Below, piece by piece: positions 1-7,999 of a DNA stretch of 23,691 nucleotides. Positions within the stretch are counted from its first letter, which is position 1. Each line of letters opens with the position of its first letter. The position numbers and the translations under genes are program-made. The DNA is from Campylobacterales bacterium (GTDB lineage Bacteria > Campylobacterota > Campylobacteria > Campylobacterales > JACAEZ01). The stretch is from NCBI GenBank assembly GCA_013388565.1, contig JACAEZ010000156.1, positions 1 to 23,691 of the forward strand. The letters are read 5' to 3'. A model generated the notes under the pieces. It was given only the letters and a program-made list of their open reading frames with translations. It was not told where the DNA came from and searched no databases.

Positions 1-65
1 GATTTTAACAAAGATTTTACAAATCAAACAAATGTATTCTCTTCATTTTTTAAATTAAAAACTTC

Positions 66-91
66 TATTCCAAAATAATTTTTTTGGAATA
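66..91. terminator. AT-rich hairpin upstream of the exported-protein operon
   Basis: TATTCCAAAA (66-75) and TTTTGGAATA (82-91) form a perfect 10-bp stem around the 6-nt loop TAATTT. It lies 40 bases before the first gene, so it may terminate a gene left of the window or sit in the leader of this operon. The 3' side is T-poor, so a terminator reading is only tentative. Bases 1-130 contain no other gene that I can support. Confidence 0.4.
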
Positions 92-130
92 ATTATTGCT
101 TTAAAAAATAAATTAACAAAGGATTGTTGT

Positions 131-1237
131 ATGAATAAATTTTTAAGTATTTTGGTTTCTTCATTACTATTAACAGGATGTGGTGGTGCAGGTAGCTCTG
201 TAAAAGAGTTGATAGATAATGCAAAAGATTATGTAACAGACCATAATAGCCCATGTGATTTTGGTTACTGCTCAACGGATAAAACCAGTTCATCTGGTTC
301 TAATGATGGCAACTGTACAGTTGATAATAATGCTCCAAGTATTGCACTATTAAATGTAATAAATGACAAATTTGATGTTACTTTAAATGGAAGTTCTACA
401 TTAAATATAGCTAGTATAGATTATGAAAATCACTCTTTTAATGTAGCTACATCATTAAGTGCTACAGATATAGTAAAAGTTGTAAAAAAAACAAATGACC
501 CAAAAAATTTAATATTTGAATTAACTGGATTAAAAGTTGGAAATACTACCATGACTATTATTGCAACAGATAGTTGTGCTAAACAGTCTATAAAAGAGAT
601 AAATGTAACAGTAAAAAGTAGCAGTTCTACAAGTAGTGGTTCTACAGTAGATAATTCAACAAATCATGCACCTTCAATAAATTTACTAAATATAAAAGAC
701 CAAAAATTAACATTGACTTCTGGAAATTTATTTCAACTAAAAGTTTCTTCTATAGATATAGATAGTGATACTGTTATTACACAAATAAGTGTTGATAATC
801 CAAATATTTTATCTTTCATTAAAGTAAAAGAAGAAAATAGTATTTCAGATTTTAATATTACTGCTTTGAATAAAGGTTTAGCAGAATTATCTGTAATAGC
901 AACAGATTCTAAAGGAAAACAATCTATAGTTGATGTAAATATAACAGTAGTAGATAAAGATAGCGGTAGTAGTGCAAATACATATAATACAAAAATAAAT
1001 GCAGGAACAGAATCAAAAGGTATAGCATTAGCTGGAACAGACTCAACACTTTCTATAGAATTTGATGAAATAGAAAATTACACTGGATTAGGTCATGTTA
1101 TGTATGTTCAAATAGGTGAAAATATTGTAGCTGGTATAACATTTGCTGGAAGTTATAGCAATAAACCTGTAAGAATAAATTATCAAGGTAAATCTTACAA
1201 TACAACATTTGGCGAAACAACAGTTACATTTAATTAA
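131..1237 (+). CDS. Exported lipoprotein with two Ig/cadherin-like repeats
   Basis: This 368-residue protein begins with a lipoprotein signal peptide: a charged start, a hydrophobic stretch and the lipobox L-T-G-C with the lipidated Cys at residue 17. A low-complexity Ser/Asn-rich linker follows. Two tandem repeats of about 95 residues (roughly 66-162 and 178-275) both begin N-x-A-P-S-I and end in a strand with I-A-T-D-S followed by I-N-V-T or V-N-I-T, as in Ig-like or cadherin-like beta-sandwich domains. A C-terminal domain (about 286-368) resembles the C-terminus of the next protein. The start is supported by AAAGGA upstream of the ATG. The next gene follows after 5 bases, so the two are probably cotranscribed. 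It carries four acidic N-glycosylation sequons. An outer-membrane or surface anchor is inferred; I do not recognise the exact family. Confidence 0.8.
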   Translation: MNKFLSILVSSLLLTGCGGAGSSVKELIDNAKDYVTDHNSPCDFGYCSTDKTSSSGSNDGNCTVDNNAPSIALLNVINDKFDVTLNGSSTLNIASIDYENHSFNVATSLSATDIVKVVKKTNDPKNLIFELTGLKVGNTTMTIIATDSCAKQSIKEINVTVKSSSSTSSGSTVDNSTNHAPSINLLNIKDQKLTLTSGNLFQLKVSSIDIDSDTVITQISVDNPNILSFIKVKEENSISDFNITALNKGLAELSVIATDSKGKQSIVDVNITVVDKDSGSSANTYNTKINAGTESKGIALAGTDSTLSIEFDEIENYTGLGHVMYVQIGENIVAGITFAGSYSNKPVRINYQGKSYNTTFGETTVTFN

Positions 1238-1242
1238 TTGTC

Positions 1243-2043
1243 ATGAAAAAATTACTATATTTAATAATTTTTACATTAACTCTTTTTTCAAAAGAGTTAA
1301 TTATCCATGAGGGGTGGAACTTATACGGTTTTGGAGAAGAGATAAAAGATATAAAAAACTCTTTTACAAATAGTGAAAACAAAAATCCAAAATCTATTTG
1401 GATTTTTCAAAATGGTAAATGGCAAAGCTTCTATTTTTATGATGGCAAACAAGAGTTTAGTAAAATTCCAAAAAACAGTGGAGTTTGGATATTCAATCAT
1501 GAAAAGTATATATTAGATATAAACTTAGATACAAAAACTCAAGAAAATATTACAATTCAAAAAGGGTGGGGATTATTTGGAAGTAATCATGGTATAAAAA
1601 ATATATCAGATTTAAGCTCAAAAGTAAAATCTATCTATGTATATAGAAGTAAATGTGGCTGGGTAAATAATAGTAATTTATCAACTATATATCCAAATGA
1701 GGGTTTTTGGATATACTCAAATACAAATTTTGATTATAAAATAGATATAAATAGTTATGATTTAGCTATAAATGAGTTTCAAAATGGTATATCTGGATTG
1801 GATATAGCTCATGACTGTAATGGTAAAATAGGTGGCATATATTTAAATAAAAAAACATTAAATTCAAAATCACCAATGACTATGTATATTATAAAACAAA
1901 ATGAACCAGTATTAGCAATTAATTATTATAGTGAATATTTAGGAAGTGAATTTATATTGTTATATAGTGGTGTTGAATATAAATTAAAGTTTAGTGAAGG
2001 TGAATTTAATATAGATACAAAAAAAGAATTAAAAAATGAATAA
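1243..2043 (+). CDS. Exported protein with two GWNL-type tryptophan repeats
   Basis: This is a 266-residue protein with an N-terminal signal peptide (about residues 1-17, Sec-type). Two repeats follow. Repeat 1 (about 20-86) has G-W-N-L-Y-G, then I-W-I-F-x-N-G-K-W, then S-G-V-W-I-F. Repeat 2 (about 102-162) has G-W-G-L-F-G, then I-Y-V-Y, then N-E-G-F-W-I-Y. The same paired module occurs in the genes at 4766 and 8000 and, in diverged form, in the gene at 2036. The C-terminal part (about 175-266) aligns with the end of the preceding lipoprotein through V-x-x-I, Y-x-G-x-x-Y and a late F. The start is 5 bases after the previous stop with no clear Shine-Dalgarno, which suggests translational coupling. 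The stop overlaps the next gene by 8 bases. Function is unknown; a periplasmic or surface location is inferred from the signal peptide. Confidence 0.75.
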   Translation: MKKLLYLIIFTLTLFSKELIIHEGWNLYGFGEEIKDIKNSFTNSENKNPKSIWIFQNGKWQSFYFYDGKQEFSKIPKNSGVWIFNHEKYILDINLDTKTQENITIQKGWGLFGSNHGIKNISDLSSKVKSIYVYRSKCGWVNNSNLSTIYPNEGFWIYSNTNFDYKIDINSYDLAINEFQNGISGLDIAHDCNGKIGGIYLNKKTLNSKSPMTMYIIKQNEPVLAINYYSEYLGSEFILLYSGVEYKLKFSEGEFNIDTKKELKNE

Positions 2044-4192
2044 ACTGTTGATTTTAATTTTTATTATATTTTCTATTTTTTTAAAAGCAGACACTTTGGT
2101 AAAAGGTGCAAATATAGTAAGAGCTAGTCAAGATGTAACTTTATCAAAAGATTATCTAAAAGATAGTATAGAAATTATATATGGACTTGAATTAGGTACT
2201 TGGGTATCTTTTAATCCAAAATATTCCATGAGCTTAAACAGTCTTAAAAAACTTACAAAAAATAAAAACTACATAATTATTGCAAAAGATAGTTTTAGTT
2301 ATAAAGAGGCTTCTCTAACTTCAAAAATAGTTAAATCATGTGTACCTCTCGATAAAGGTTTAAACATAACAGAACTATTTGACTACGATTTACAAACAAC
2401 ACTATCATCTATTGATGGTTCTATATTATTAAATATGTTTGGTGTTAAAAATGGTACATATGTTTCATATAGTCCAGACCCAAAGAAAAAAGATTTTAAT
2501 TCTCTTAAGCAATTAGTTAGAGGACAATTTTATATAGTAGATGTAAATAATTCAAATAAAAAGACATGTACTATTGATGATGAAGAGATAATAGCTGCAA
2601 TTAGTGAATTTGCATTTGAAAAAATTACAGTAAATCCAAATTCTATAGCAATATCAAATACAGTATCTATTTATGGAATATATGATAGAACAGATGCAAA
2701 ACTTCAAAATGATTATGGTGCAGAGGAGTTTTCTATAGTTCAAAATGGTTTTGATACACAAAGTAATGTAGCTGGTATTAGAAATGATGATAAACTGAAT
2801 ATAAAAGTAAAAGTTGGCAATGAACCATCTATCACAAAATTAACTGTTGAAGAGCAACAAGCAACTTTTATAGTTGAAATAGACCCAAATAAAGATTTAA
2901 CACCAAATAGTTTTAATTTTTTACCAAAAAATGGTGTTGATATAAATTCAACTGTAGAATCTGAACCTGTTTTAATTCAAGGCATAGATAGTTATGCAAC
3001 AGTATATGCAGCATCACTAAATGCAAATCTTATAATTAATGGGAAAGATATAAATTCAAATTATTCACTTATAAAAAATGGAGACACAATAAGACTCAAA
3101 GTAATTGCACCTTCAACATATGGAACAAAAAAAACAGCTACTTTATATGTAGGTGGTGTAAGTAATATATTTGTAGTTTCAACATCGTCTGTAAATCCAC
3201 TATTTGACAATCAACCTAACGATTTTGACTTTACACCAATTGAAGATGTTGATATAGATACAAATGTAAGTTCAGAAACTATTACTATTTTAGGTATAAA
3301 TATGCCTACAGATGTATATTTAGATGAACAAGCGACTTTAATTATAAATGGAAAAGTTGTTCCAAATTCTACAACAGTTAATGAGTTTGATACAATTCAA
3401 ATAATAGCACAATCGAGTAGTAAATATTTAGATGAAAAAATTTATAAAATCCAAGTTGGTACTTTAAATAAAGAGTTTATGATAAAAACTCAAAAAACAC
3501 CAATCAATATCTATTTAGAAAATCAAAGATATAGAAAAGATAAAGATGTAAGTATTTATATTGGTTCATCTCCTTTGGCAGCCCTTTATGAGATAACAAA
3601 AGGAAGATTACCTCAAGGATTACATTTTGATTTTAATGAAGGAAGAATTTATGGGAAAACAGGTAAGGAAAATGAAGAGCAAAATATAACATTTAAATTA
3701 ACATCATCAAATGGACAAAGTGCAGTAAAAACAATTAGTATCAAAGTAGGTGATTACAATTCAACAATACAAGCTACCAATCAAATTAAAAGCTATGTAG
3801 ATTTTGATGATGTATGGTATAGAGAAAATAAAAAAATTGGAACTACAGTAACATTTGTTAGATACGAACTTGGCTTTGTAAAAGATAGTTTGAAAAATAT
3901 ATGGCAAGACAATCTATTATCTAACTTAATGACTCATGATGAAGCAGTGCAATATTGTGAAAATTTAGAATTTGGTGGATATGATAAGTGGAAACTTCCA
4001 ACAATAGAAGAGCTGAATATAATAAATAATAAACAAAATAAATTTATACATATAGGCGAAGGCTTTTACTGGACATCAACACCTGTATCAAATAAATCTA
4101 ATAACTATTGGTATGTAGATTTTAAAAATGGTGGTAAAAACTATTATACAATAAATCAAGATTTAGGATATGTAAGATGTATTACAAAATAG
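2036..4192 (+). CDS. Large exported protein with beta-sandwich repeats and a C-terminal DUF1566 domain
   Basis: This 718-residue protein starts with a signal peptide (about 1-18). Residues about 21-88 and 108-172 form two related units with G-T-[WY]-V-S-[FY]-[NS]-P followed by S-L-K-[KQ]-L, a diverged version of the tryptophan repeat in the neighbouring genes. Then come about three beta-sandwich repeats (about 197-283, 292-382, 396-484); the last two share V-D-I, S-E, G-I and L-I-I-N-G-K at matching spacing. Residues 487-572 resemble a putative-Ig (He_PIG-like) domain with L-P-Q-G-L and G-R-I-Y-G. The C-terminus (about 613-717) is a DUF1566/Lcl-type domain: Y-C-E-N-L, G-G-Y-D-K-W-K-L-P-T, Y-W-T-S and a final V-R-C that probably pairs with Cys641. 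It overlaps both neighbouring genes. Ligand binding or adhesion is a guess. Confidence 0.75.
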   Translation: MNKLLILIFIIFSIFLKADTLVKGANIVRASQDVTLSKDYLKDSIEIIYGLELGTWVSFNPKYSMSLNSLKKLTKNKNYIIIAKDSFSYKEASLTSKIVKSCVPLDKGLNITELFDYDLQTTLSSIDGSILLNMFGVKNGTYVSYSPDPKKKDFNSLKQLVRGQFYIVDVNNSNKKTCTIDDEEIIAAISEFAFEKITVNPNSIAISNTVSIYGIYDRTDAKLQNDYGAEEFSIVQNGFDTQSNVAGIRNDDKLNIKVKVGNEPSITKLTVEEQQATFIVEIDPNKDLTPNSFNFLPKNGVDINSTVESEPVLIQGIDSYATVYAASLNANLIINGKDINSNYSLIKNGDTIRLKVIAPSTYGTKKTATLYVGGVSNIFVVSTSSVNPLFDNQPNDFDFTPIEDVDIDTNVSSETITILGINMPTDVYLDEQATLIINGKVVPNSTTVNEFDTIQIIAQSSSKYLDEKIYKIQVGTLNKEFMIKTQKTPINIYLENQRYRKDKDVSIYIGSSPLAALYEITKGRLPQGLHFDFNEGRIYGKTGKENEEQNITFKLTSSNGQSAVKTISIKVGDYNSTIQATNQIKSYVDFDDVWYRENKKIGTTVTFVRYELGFVKDSLKNIWQDNLLSNLMTHDEAVQYCENLEFGGYDKWKLPTIEELNIINNKQNKFIHIGEGFYWTSTPVSNKSNNYWYVDFKNGGKNYYTINQDLGYVRCITK

Positions 4193-4668
4193 TTTTAACT
4201 ACTCTTTTACTAATTTCATTATATGCAGATGATAGATTTGGTCGTATTGATATATCTGGAAACACTGTTCCAGATATAAATTCATCTAAATGGATAATTA
4301 TAGACGATAAAAAAACTAATCTTATGTGGGAGGTGAAAACAAAAAATAATTTAAACGAAGAGTATTCTTGGTTTAAAGATGGAAACTATAGTGCAATAGA
4401 GTATTGTGAAAGTTTAACTTTGGGTGGTTATGATGATTGGCGATTGCCAAATATCAATGAACTAAAATCATTAATTATATATGAAAAATATCCTGTAATG
4501 GATATAAATTTCTTTGAAAATGATATAATTAAAAGATTTTATTGGTCATCAACAACATATGATGATAACAGTTCCATGGCTTGGTATATAGAATCAGATA
4601 CGGGAATAAGTTTTTATAACACTAAAACACTTAAACAAAGTGTTAGATGTGTTAGAGGTGGGTATTAA
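4177..4668 (+). CDS. Small exported DUF1566 (Lcl-type) domain protein
   Basis: This 163-residue protein has a short signal peptide (hydrophobic stretch about 4-16, then A-D-D) and little else but one DUF1566/Lcl-type domain. The diagnostic elements are N-L-M-W-E (49-53), Y-C-E-S-L (76-80), G-G-Y-D-D-W-R-L-P-N-I-N-E-L (83-96), Y-W-S-S (122-125) and the terminal V-R-C-V-R; Cys77 and Cys158 are the expected disulfide pair. It starts inside the last codons of the previous gene (16-base overlap), with AGGA at 4165-4168 as ribosome site. Three acidic N-glycosylation sequons are present. This stand-alone domain shows that DUF1566 is treated as an independent module here. The function of the domain family is not settled; secreted, surface-bound binding roles are usual proposals. 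Confidence 0.75.
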   Translation: MYYKIVLTTLLLISLYADDRFGRIDISGNTVPDINSSKWIIIDDKKTNLMWEVKTKNNLNEEYSWFKDGNYSAIEYCESLTLGGYDDWRLPNINELKSLIIYEKYPVMDINFFENDIIKRFYWSSTTYDDNSSMAWYIESDTGISFYNTKTLKQSVRCVRGGY

Positions 4669-4715
4669 TCTATGTGAAACAATATATATTATGTAATAGT
4701 TTAAATATAAACTTT

Positions 4716-4759
4716 TATAAAATGTTGTCGATTCATGAATGTAAATCATAAAGAAAGGA
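4716..4759 (+). promoter_or_regulatory. Possible -10 element and ribosome site before the 1056-residue gene
   Basis: The 97-base gap after 4668 holds TATAAA at 4716-4721 in an AT-rich tract, compatible with the Campylobacterota sigma-70 pattern in which a -35 box is often absent. A clear AAGGA (4755-4759) lies 6 bases before the ATG at 4766. This makes independent transcription of the large gene likely but not certain. Confidence 0.35.
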
Positions 4760-4765
4760 TTAGAA

Positions 4766-7700
4766 ATGAGAAGTTTTAAAGGTTTATCTTTATCAATTGT
4801 AGCTGCTTCAATGTTAGTTACAAATGCTATGAGTGCTGATACTATTACAGTTACTGCAAATCAATGGAAATTGGTTGGTTCTAGTGAAAAAGTAAATATA
4901 ACGAGTTTGGTTGGTAGTGTGTCAAATCCAGATAGTGAAGTTGAATCTGCATGGTATTATGATACTACTAGTGCAAAATGGTTAGTAGCATCTAATAAAT
5001 TTAATGTTACGCAAGTAGGTTATACAGAATTAACAGAAACTCCTTATTATGGTGGTTTTTGGGTAAGAGGTGCTAGTACGGCGACAGGTTCAAGTAAAAC
5101 ATTGACAGGTACTGCAATTCCTTCTGGTACAAGTTATTCAGTAAAAACTGGGTGGAATTTAAAAGGAACTAGTGAGTTGCTGAATTTAAATACATCAAGT
5201 ACTTCTGTAAATACTGCTACAAAGGCGAAGTATCCTATTTTTAATGATACATCAAATGGTGTTATGGTTTATGCTTATCAAAATGGAAGTTGGGTTTTTT
5301 GGAGTCCAAATACTTTAACAACAACTGCTACTTTAGAAACAATAAATGCAAGTGAAGGGTATTGGGTAAAAGTAGCATCTAATAGAGATTATACTGTAAC
5401 TGATAGCACATCAACAGGTGATAGTTTTAATAATAATATTGCAGATACAATAGCAACACCAGATGAATTAAGTACAACAACAGTGTATGATTCTGCAGAT
5501 ACTGTTTTAAACAATTTATCTAATGTATTGTTGTTTTCAACAGCAGATAGATTTCAATTAGTTACAAATTCTCCTAAAAAGACTGATTTAAATCAAACAA
5601 GAACTGAATTAAATATTACAGCGTCTTGGGTTAATGATTCTACGGATAGTCTAGCAACTGAATTAGTAGAGTTGAATACTTCAGTTAAAAGATTAGTAAA
5701 TCTAATCGGTCAAGGTAGTAATGGACATATAGGTGCTACTACAATAGATAATATATATAAAATATTCAGTTATGTTCAGCCAATAACAGATAATCTAGCT
5801 GGTTCACAAGCTGGGTCTTATAGTTTGGAAATAGATAAATTAGATTATCCACCAGCAAGTGGCGGATATATGAGTGCTGTTGATGTAAATTATACAAGAT
5901 ATGAGAATAATGAAAGTAATCAAACAGCTATCCAAAATTTAATAGAAGCAGCTGAACTTTATAGAAATAAAGCTGTAGCAACAAAAGATAAATATGCATC
6001 TTATGATGATGATATAAATACAATTAAAACTTTAGCAACATCTGTTAGAACTTCATTAGAAGCTATTAAAAACAATAGAGATAAAAATGTTACATATGTT
6101 GTAACAGAGAATGATGTTAATAAAACTACTGAAGTTAATACTACAATTGGATTACAATTTGAAGATATAAACTTTACAGCTAGTAGTACTGCAGATGTAA
6201 ATCATACAATTGTATTTAAGTTAGTTGATTTGACAAGAGGTACATCATATGAATATAATCATACAATTTTATCAACAAATAGTCATGCACAAGTAATGGC
6301 TGGATTAGAAGGTAATATTAGTAACACAATTGGAACTACACACTACTGGATTAAAAACAAAGCTGCACATTCATCAACAAGTGTTGATGATTATATTTAT
6401 GAAATAAATATAACAGGAAATTCAAATTTTTATGTATCTTTATCTTTAAATGTCGGTTCTGGTTATGCAGCTGGTAGAGAACCTGAAGCTAATGCATCAA
6501 TATACCAATCATATGTACCTTCTAATAGTGGTAGAGCTCAAAATGGTAAAATAGTAGTTCAAGGTAATTTTAAAGGTGGTGATGAAATAAATATTACAAA
6601 CAATATGGAATTACCAGTAGCTGAAGGTATTAAAACAAACTGGTGGGAAGGTGGAAATACATCAATTAGTTATAATGTTGTAAGTGAAATGACAGCTGCA
6701 CAAGTAGCTGCTGCATTGTATCCATTGCTTGCAGCAAAAGATAAAAATAGTACATATACATATACATCAGGAAGTAGTGAAATAATCGTTACTGGAGAAG
6801 AAGAGTATGATACAGATGATGGTAACATAACTGGTATTGCTTATGATTTAAATATAACTGTTAATGGATTATCTACTATAAATACACTTCTTGTACAAGC
6901 ATATGCTGTAGAAAGTAATGCAACACAAGTTGATAATAACTTTAGTGTAATATTAGATGTTGATGATGATGAGAGAAGTTCTCTAAAATGGTTAGCTACT
7001 ATAGCATCAGATTTTTACTCTTTATCACAACAAGCAACATTAACACAATCAACTACTTATGGTACTGCATACTATGATAAAGCTACAAAATTATATTGGA
7101 ATACAGATGACCAATCAAAAGTAAGTGAGTGTGTTTCATTGGGTGCATTAAGCAAAGCTTGGAGAGCACCAACATTAATGGAGCTTATTAGTTTATATGA
7201 TATAACAACAAATAGTATGGATACTACAGTAATAGGAAGTACAGGTTTTGGCTTACAAAATTCTTTAACAACAGCTTATTTACTATCAACTGATGATTAT
7301 AATAGTACTGCACAGTATATGTTAAGTATAACTGGATTAAAAGTAGATAATAATGAATCTACAGGAATAACCTCCACAAATAAAAAAGTTTACTGTGTAT
7401 CAAATGATGGTGCATCAACAACATTTAATGATTTTTACTATAAAGCTGATAGCTCAACAGCTAGATTTACAAGTAGTACAGATTATATAACAGATGTTTC
7501 ATTAGGTATAATGTGGGAGAAAAAACAGTTTGAATATCCATCTGTTACAGCAAGTAGCTGGGATAATGCAAATTATTATTGTAATGCTTTAGTTAAAGGT
7601 GGTTATAGTGATTGGCGACTTCCAACATTAACAGAATTGAGAAGTATTAATGTATATTACTTAAATGCTAATTATAAAGATTCATCTGAAACAATAACAG

Positions 7701-7936
7701 GTTTAAGTTCTTTATTTACATATGATTTTAATTCATCTGCTTCAAATCCTTATTATTGGTCTTCAGATACAGTAGTAAGTAGTGGTACTGAAAGCAATGA
7801 AAGCAATGGAACAACAACTAGTAGCTTCTATTCATTAAATCCAACAATGGATTTAAATGCTACAAATATAGCAGGTGTTTCTGCTTCTAGTACAGATGCT
7901 GATAAAAGAGTTATTTGTGTTAGAAATAATAACTAA
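4766..7936 (+). CDS. Large exported protein with GWNL repeats, sequon-rich middle and two C-terminal DUF1566-like domains
   Basis: This 1056-residue protein has a clean Sec signal peptide ending A-M-S-A at residue 24. Two tryptophan repeats follow (about 27-102 and 123-210), each with W-[KN]-L-x-G, an aromatic W-Y-Y or V-Y-A-Y strand, [KS]-W and G-[FY]-W-V. A long Asn/Thr-rich middle part (about 220-755) has no domain I recognise. The C-terminus has a diverged DUF1566-like unit (about 762-878, with W-R-A-P-T and V-Y-C-V) and a canonical one (about 906-1053, with G-I-M-W-E, Y-Y-C-N, G-G-Y-S-D-W-R-L-P-T, Y-Y-W-S-S and V-I-C-V-R). I count 27 acidic sequons D/E-x-N-x-S/T between about 275 and 1031, which suggests heavy N-glycosylation if a PglB-type transferase is present. 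The gene is bounded by a 97-base leader and a strong downstream hairpin. A surface-exposed or S-layer/adhesin-like role is inferred only. Confidence 0.8.
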   Translation: MRSFKGLSLSIVAASMLVTNAMSADTITVTANQWKLVGSSEKVNITSLVGSVSNPDSEVESAWYYDTTSAKWLVASNKFNVTQVGYTELTETPYYGGFWVRGASTATGSSKTLTGTAIPSGTSYSVKTGWNLKGTSELLNLNTSSTSVNTATKAKYPIFNDTSNGVMVYAYQNGSWVFWSPNTLTTTATLETINASEGYWVKVASNRDYTVTDSTSTGDSFNNNIADTIATPDELSTTTVYDSADTVLNNLSNVLLFSTADRFQLVTNSPKKTDLNQTRTELNITASWVNDSTDSLATELVELNTSVKRLVNLIGQGSNGHIGATTIDNIYKIFSYVQPITDNLAGSQAGSYSLEIDKLDYPPASGGYMSAVDVNYTRYENNESNQTAIQNLIEAAELYRNKAVATKDKYASYDDDINTIKTLATSVRTSLEAIKNNRDKNVTYVVTENDVNKTTEVNTTIGLQFEDINFTASSTADVNHTIVFKLVDLTRGTSYEYNHTILSTNSHAQVMAGLEGNISNTIGTTHYWIKNKAAHSSTSVDDYIYEINITGNSNFYVSLSLNVGSGYAAGREPEANASIYQSYVPSNSGRAQNGKIVVQGNFKGGDEINITNNMELPVAEGIKTNWWEGGNTSISYNVVSEMTAAQVAAALYPLLAAKDKNSTYTYTSGSSEIIVTGEEEYDTDDGNITGIAYDLNITVNGLSTINTLLVQAYAVESNATQVDNNFSVILDVDDDERSSLKWLATIASDFYSLSQQATLTQSTTYGTAYYDKATKLYWNTDDQSKVSECVSLGALSKAWRAPTLMELISLYDITTNSMDTTVIGSTGFGLQNSLTTAYLLSTDDYNSTAQYMLSITGLKVDNNESTGITSTNKKVYCVSNDGASTTFNDFYYKADSSTARFTSSTDYITDVSLGIMWEKKQFEYPSVTASSWDNANYYCNALVKGGYSDWRLPTLTELRSINVYYLNANYKDSSETITGLSSLFTYDFNSSASNPYYWSSDTVVSSGTESNESNGTTTSSFYSLNPTMDLNATNIAGVSASSTDADKRVICVRNNN

Positions 7937-7939
7937 TAT

Positions 7940-7967
7940 TTAGAAGAGAGTTTCAACTCTCTTCTAA
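7940..7967 (+). terminator. Perfect hairpin after the 1056-residue gene
   Basis: TTAGAAGAGAGTT (7940-7952) and AACTCTCTTCTAA (7955-7967) are perfect reverse complements around a 2-base centre, so a stem of about 11 bp with a small loop is expected. It begins 4 bases after the stop codon. No long T run follows, so it may be a weak terminator or an RNA-stabilising 3' end with partial read-through into the gene at 8000. Confidence 0.7.
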
Positions 7968-7999
7968 TATATAAAACTATATAAAACAAAAAGCTTTAC

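Noticed and set aside
2036..7936. A complete diversity-generating retroelement
   Set aside because: DUF1566 domains are present, but no reverse transcriptase, no template repeat and no near-identical copies are visible; the four domains are too diverged to be variable/template pairs of each other.
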